A stretch of 5,502 bases of DNA from JAHFRG01 sp035319205 (lineage in GTDB: Bacteria; Pseudomonadota; Gammaproteobacteria; Burkholderiales; JAHFRG01), in NCBI GenBank assembly GCA_035319205.1, contig DATHDD010000097.1, positions 1-5,502 of the forward strand. The letters run 5' to 3'. Positions 1-5,502 of this stretch are shown one piece after another (the stretch's first letter is position 1; each line of letters opens with the position of its first letter). The notes beneath the pieces are model-generated. The model saw only the letters and a list, made by a program, of their open reading frames with translations, was not told where the DNA came from and did not search any database. The position numbers and the translations under genes were made by a program.

Positions 1-1530
1 TTCGACGTCATTGTGATTGGTTCCGGAATCGGTGGCCTATCCTGCGCGGCTGCTCTTGCTCAGTTGAAGCGCAAAATACTGGTCCTGGAACAACATAATA
101 TTGCGGGCGGCCTTACACAAACATTCAGCCGTGATGGTTACACTTGGGACGTTGGTGTTCATTACCTGGGGCAAATGGGGCCCGGCGAGCAGGCAAAACG
201 TGTGCTTGACTGGCTTTCAGGACGCGCGATCAAGATGGCTTCCATGGGCGCCATCTACGACACGATTCGATTCCCTGAAAATTTCGAGTTGTCCTTTTCG
301 CGCCCTGCGCATGCCCTGAAACTGGATTTAAAGGAAGCTTTTCCGGAATCTTCGTACGAGATCGATCGATTCTTTGCAATTTTAACCGAGGCCGCCAAAT
401 CGGCCGAAGTGCCTTTCATGCTCAGGGCCATGCCCAGAAAGGTTGGTAGCGCGGTTGCTTTCTGGAAGCGAAAGAGTATAGCCAAGTGGTGGGCCAGGAC
501 CACAGAGCAGGTTCTTAGCGAAATTATTTCGGACAAGAAGCTTCGAGCAGTTCTTTCTGCGCAATGGGGGGACTACGGCGGCAAGCCATGCGAGGCGAGC
601 TTCGGTCTACATGCGCTCATCATTAATCACTACCTCGGAGGCGCCTACTATCCTGTGGGTGGTGCTCAGGTCTTTGCCAATACTCTGATCCCTCAAATTG
701 AAGCCGCAGGAGGCGCGGTGCGTGTCAATTCCCCCGTAGCCAGCATATTGGTTGAAGCAGGCAATGCCGTTGGCGTTTGCCTTGAAGACGGAAGCGAATA
801 CCGGGCTTCGCGGGTCGTTTCGGATATCGGCGCCCGCAATACGGTCAATTGCCTGCTGCGCGACAATCTGCGCGTCACGTCCTGGGCGAGTGATGTTATG
901 GCGCTCAAGCCATCCATTTGCCACGTCGCTCTCTATCTTGGATTTGAAGGCGATATTCATGCGGCTGGAGCGACTCGCTCCAACGTCTGGATTTACGAGA
1001 CCTGGGATCCGAATTCAGCAATCTGGCAAGATCCGTTCGCCGAACCCACGGCACCTATGTTATTCGTTTCATTCCCGTCGTTGAAAGACCCGGCGCATGG
1101 AGGAGGGCATAATGCGAAGCACACGGGCGAAGTGATTGCCTGGGTGAATTGGGAAGCGTTCAGTCAATGGGCCGACTCCAGTTATGGAGCGCGGCCTGAG
1201 GAGTACAGGTTGTTCAAGGATGTCGTGGTGCAAAATATACTCGCACAGTTCAAACGCCATTTTCCGGCACTTTCACCGATGATCCGATATCATGAATTAT
1301 CGACCCCTCTTTCCACCCTGCACTTCACGCGTGCCGTCCAAGGTGCGATCTATGGTCTGGAGACTACTCCACGACGCTTTCTTTCACGCTGCCTCGATAT
1401 AAGGACTCCAATACCGGGCCTTTATCTTGCCGGACAAGACCCGATCACGCCCGGCGTCACAGGAGCCATGATGGGCGGGGTGTTAGCTGCCGCGGCCATC
1501 GACTCTCGAGTGTTCTTGAAAATTCGTTGA
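1..1530 (+). CDS. FAD-dependent oxidoreductase, phytoene desaturase / retinol saturase-like (5'-truncated by window edge)
   Basis: The frame is open from the first base and gives 509 residues up to a TGA. The visible N-terminus is already the FAD-binding beta-strand: GSGIGG at window residues 7-12 is the dinucleotide-binding glycine motif, and Glu30 (LVLEQ) is placed to bind the adenine ribose. GGLTQTF (36-42) and DVGVHYLG (50-57) follow, as in the COG1233 group. A PVGGAQ segment lies at 218-223, and the C-terminal FAD-contacting block GLYLAGQD...GAMMGG is at 473-493. The DVGVHYLG and AGQD blocks look more like all-trans-retinol 13,14-reductase relatives than classical CrtI desaturases. The family performs FAD-dependent saturation, desaturation or isomerisation of polyenes; the substrate here is unknown. 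The true start is probably only a few codons upstream, because homologues begin shortly before this motif; the GTG at 13 lies inside the FAD strand and is not credible as the start. No signal peptide or transmembrane helix is evident. Confidence 0.88.
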   Translation, partial: FDVIVIGSGIGGLSCAAALAQLKRKILVLEQHNIAGGLTQTFSRDGYTWDVGVHYLGQMGPGEQAKRVLDWLSGRAIKMASMGAIYDTIRFPENFELSFSRPAHALKLDLKEAFPESSYEIDRFFAILTEAAKSAEVPFMLRAMPRKVGSAVAFWKRKSIAKWWARTTEQVLSEIISDKKLRAVLSAQWGDYGGKPCEASFGLHALIINHYLGGAYYPVGGAQVFANTLIPQIEAAGGAVRVNSPVASILVEAGNAVGVCLEDGSEYRASRVVSDIGARNTVNCLLRDNLRVTSWASDVMALKPSICHVALYLGFEGDIHAAGATRSNVWIYETWDPNSAIWQDPFAEPTAPMLFVSFPSLKDPAHGGGHNAKHTGEVIAWVNWEAFSQWADSSYGARPEEYRLFKDVVVQNILAQFKRHFPALSPMIRYHELSTPLSTLHFTRAVQGAIYGLETTPRRFLSRCLDIRTPIPGLYLAGQDPITPGVTGAMMGGVLAAAAIDSRVFLKIR

Positions 1531-4500
1531 GTACACCACGGCCGGAGGGGAATTCTTTTTGAAGCGATTGGAATTTCACCCTCGGCATTAAGCGTTTCGC
1601 AGAAAAATCCGACCCCTTGTATACTATACTGACAGTAAAATCAGCTGCCTGTAATTAGTGAATCGGACTGTGGTTAACACAAGGTAATCCTGCTCAATCT
1701 CAACGGCGAAGACCACGAATTCATTGGAGCAATTCTGAAAGGAAGACAACATGATGTCCTTAATTGTCAACGGAAAGCGGCGAACCGTTTCTGCAGACCC
1801 GAACACCCCTCTGCTCTGGGTATTACGCGATCAGTTGAATTTGACCGGCACCAAATATAGTTGCGGCATGGCCCTGTGTGGAGCTTGCACCGTTCAGGTG
1901 AACGGCGCGCCTGTTCGATCCTGCATCACACCGGTCTCTGCGGTGTCGGGAAAACAGATCATCACCATTGAAGGCTTGAACAGCAAAGCCGGCAAGGCGG
2001 TTCAGGATGCCTGGCAAAAGATGGACGTCGTGCAATGCGGTTTTTGTCAATCAGGCCAGATCATGAGCGCAGCCTCGCTGTTGGCAAACAATAATAATCC
2101 CACTGATGCTGATATTGACGCTGCCATGACGGGAAATATCTGCCGTTGTGCTACTTATGTGCGCATTCGCGCCGCCATCCATGAGGCCGCCAAGGCGCTT
2201 ACCTGAGGACAGCCGTCATGAACGAGACAAACATTTTCAACGAAAGCCGGCGAACCTTCCTCAAGGCCGGCGCAGGTCTGACTCTTGCATTCTACCTGCC
2301 GGGCGCGATTGCCGAGGCCGGCCCCGGCAAGGCCGGCAGCAAAATATTGCAGGAGTCGGGCTTTGAGCCCAATGCTTTCGTTCGCATAGGCAATGACAAT
2401 ACGGTAACTGTGATTGCCAAGCATCTGGAGATGGGACAGGGCACCTATACAGGCCTCGCGACTCTTGTGGCTGAGGAGTTGGACGCCGCTTGGTCGCAGA
2501 TTCGTGTCGAGGGGGCCCCGGCGGACGCCAAGCGTTATAACAATTTGTTGTGGGGTCCGATGCAGGGGACCGGCGGGAGCAGTGCTATCGCTAATTCCTT
2601 CGAACAAATGCGGCGCGCCGGCGCGACGGCGCGCGCGATGCTGGTGGCGGCTGCAGCCCAACGCTGGAAGGTGGCGCCCGAATCCATCACTGTGCTCGAA
2701 GGCACAGTAATGCACCGGAACTCCGGACGCAAAGCGACTTTTGGCCAGCTCGCAGATAAGGCGGCCGCATTGCCGGTGCCGACTGAAGTCAAACTTAAAG
2801 ATGCTGAGGACTTTGTCTTTATCGGCAAAAGTGCACCGCGCAAGGATTCGCACGATAAGACCACAGGACTTGCTGTTTTTACCCAGGACGTGCGACTGAC
2901 CGGTCTATTAACAGCCGTGGTGGCTCATCCACCGCGCTTCGGCAGTAAAGTCTTATCCTTTGATGCTTCGAAAACCAAGGCCGTCAAGGGAGTTGTGACG
3001 GTGGTGAAAATTCCGAGCGGCGTGGCTGTGCTCGCAACAGATTTTTGGTCGGCCAAGCAAGGCCGCGATGTTTTGTCCGTGGAATGGGACGAATCGGATG
3101 CCTTCAAGTTCGGCTCCGCGGAGATTTTCTCCCAGTACAAGGAACTCGCAAAGCAGCCTGGTATGGCTGCGCGCAAGGACGGCGACCCCGATGCAGCGCT
3201 GGCCGGAGCCGCGAAAAAGCTGGAAGCTGCATTCGAATTTCCATATCTTGCGCACGCCGCCATGGAGCCCATGAACTGCGTCGCGCGGCTTTCCAAGAGC
3301 GGCTGCGAAATATGGAACGGCGAGCAATTCCAGACTGTCGATCAGATGGCGCTAGCCGGCGTGTTCGGATTGAAACCCGAGCAGGTGAAACTGCACATGC
3401 TCTACGCGGGAGGCAGCTTCGGGCGCCGCGCAAATCCTCAATCGGACTACCTCCTGGAAGCAGCAAACATTGTCAAAGCCATCAATGGCCGCGCTCCGGT
3501 GAAACTGGTGTGGACTCGCGAAGACGATACTCGAGCGGGTTACTATCGGCCCATGTACTACCACGAGATTAAAGCGGGCCTCGATGCAAACGGTAAACTT
3601 GCGGCCTGGAGCCACCGCATCGTCGGCCAGTCGATCATGGCCGGCACAGCATTGGAGGCTGCGATGGTAAAGAATGGCATTGACGCCACCTCGGTAGAAG
3701 GAGCGGCGAACCTGCCTTACGACATCCCCAATCTGATGGTGGACCTGCACTCGCCCCGATTGGGCGTTCCGGTACAGTGGTGGCGGTCAGTGGGCTCCAC
3801 TCACAATGCTTTCTCCACCGAAACTTTCATTGACGATATGGCGCACTTGGCCGGAATGGACCCCGTGGCGTTTCGCATGGCACACCTCACAAAACACCCG
3901 CGCCATGCCGGGGTACTTCAGATTGCGACAGAGAAAGCAGGGTGGGATTCTCCTCTTGCACCAGGCCAGGATGGTGAGAAGCGCGGGCGTGGAGTGGCAG
4001 TGCATGAGTCTTTTAATTCCTACGTCGCGCAGGTTGCGGAAGTGACGGTGAAGCCCGACGGCAGTTTTCATGTCGATCGAGTAGTCTGCGCGGTGGATTG
4101 CGGTATTGCAGTCAACCCAGACATCATCCGCTCCCAGATGGAAGGCGGGATAGGCTACGGCCTGGCCGCCGCATTGCACGGAGCGGTTACCCTGACTGAG
4201 GGAAAAGTCGATCAGTCCAATTTCCACGACTATCCGGTGCTGCGCATCGGGGAAATGCCAAGCATCGAGGTGCACATCGTATCTTCGAATGAAAAGCCGA
4301 CGGGCGTGGGCGAGCCTGGAGTGCCTCCTATTGCCCCTGCGGTGGTTAATGCGCTTTATATGGCAACCGGTAAACGCATCCGCCAGTTGCCAATCGGTAA
4401 TCAACTCGTGAAAGCCTGAGTATTTTATGGACAGCGTCGATTTGGACGTACTTAAGAGTGCGATAGCGTGGGGTGATGCCGGCCATCGCATCATGCTGGC

Positions 4501-5502
4501 GACAGTCGTTAGCACATGGGGTTCCGCGCCTCGCCCGCCGGGGGCATGGCTGGTAATACGCGATGATGGCCAAGTTGCGGGCTCGGTTTCCGGTGGCTGC
4601 ATCGAGGACGACCTGATTTCACGAGTGCGGGAAAAGCGCTTTAACAGCGAGCGGCCCGGGGTTGTGACATACGGCGTGACCCAGGAAGAAGCGACCCGCT
4701 TCGGTTTGCCATGCGGCGGGACGCTGCAGTTGGTGCTGGAGCCGGCACCGGGTATCGAGCTTTTGCGTGAACTGCAGGAGCGAATAAAACGCCGCGAGAT
4801 TGTTGCACGAAATATGGAGCTTGATAGCGGCCGCGCCTCGCTTGACCCGGCGAAACGCGGTGACGCAATGCAATTTGACGGCGCGTGGCTGAAAACAATA
4901 TATGGACCGCGCTGGCGCTTGCTCATCATCGGCGCCGGCCAGCTCGCCCAGTACCTGGCGCGGATGGCGCTCGCGCTCGATTACCATGTGATCGTATGCG
5001 ACCCGCGTGAAGAATATTCCAAAAGCTGGCAGGTTCCCGGCACGGAATTTTCCAATGCGATGCCAGACGATATGGTACTGGCCTTGCAACCGGATGGGCA
5101 CACTGCAATCGTTGCCGCTTCCCATGACCCGAAGCTGGATGATATGGCGCTATTGGAAGCGCTTAAATCTCCGGCCTTCTATGTAGGCGCGCTGGGTTCC
5201 AAGGCGAATACCGCAAAACGCAAACAAAGGCTCAAGCAACATTTCGATCTGAGCGATGCGGAGATTGCCCTGCTCAAGGGACCGGTTGGTATACATATCG
5301 GGAGCCGCACACCGCCGGAGATCGCAGTAGCCATTCTTGCGGAACTCATCGCGCTGCGTAACGGCGTCGAGCTCGTGCCTTTGAAAGAGCAGGCGGCAAA
5401 CGCCGTGCTGCGTACCGCCTTGGCCGAACCGTGATTTGCGGAATCTTGCTTGCTGCAGGCGGAGCCAGCCGCTTTGGCGGTGAGAAATTATTTGCGCAAC
5501 TT

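Overview
The window holds five same-strand protein-coding genes, densely packed in the right two-thirds, and one 220-base non-coding gap. TAT-dependent export of a molybdenum enzyme, a sigma70-like promoter, GGA-type ribosome binding sites and moderately high GC suggest a Gram-negative bacterium, most likely a proteobacterium. That placement is inference from style; nothing in the window identifies the species.

Layout. (1) Positions 1-1530: the nearly complete 3' part of an FAD-dependent oxidoreductase of the phytoene desaturase / retinol saturase superfamily, with its first codons cut off by the window edge. (2) Positions 1531-1750: an intergenic stretch with a plausible sigma70-type promoter (two overlapping TATACT boxes), a perfect 11-bp dyad at the predicted transcription start, and a leader of about 115-120 nt. 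(3) Positions 1751-5502: a tight gene cluster made of a [2Fe-2S] small subunit (IorA type), a TAT-exported molybdopterin-binding large subunit (IorB type), an XdhC/CoxI-family maturation factor, and the first 24 codons of a MocA-like molybdenum cofactor nucleotidyltransferase.

How they work together. The last four genes look like a self-contained cassette for one molybdenum hydroxylase of the xanthine oxidase family. The two enzyme subunits form the apoenzyme. The MocA-like protein would make the cytosine dinucleotide form of the cofactor. The XdhC-like protein would bind, help sulfurate and insert the cofactor before the folded complex is exported. There is no FAD-binding (CoxM/XdhB-type) subunit between the genes, so electrons probably leave through the iron-sulfur subunit to a periplasmic or membrane acceptor not encoded here. 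The substrate (N-heterocycle, aldehyde or other) cannot be read from the sequence.

The cluster matches a known family arrangement, and I do not see a clearly undescribed system. The points most worth a second look are the unknown electron acceptor and substrate, the promoter-overlapping dyad, and the retinol-saturase-like neighbour of unknown substrate.
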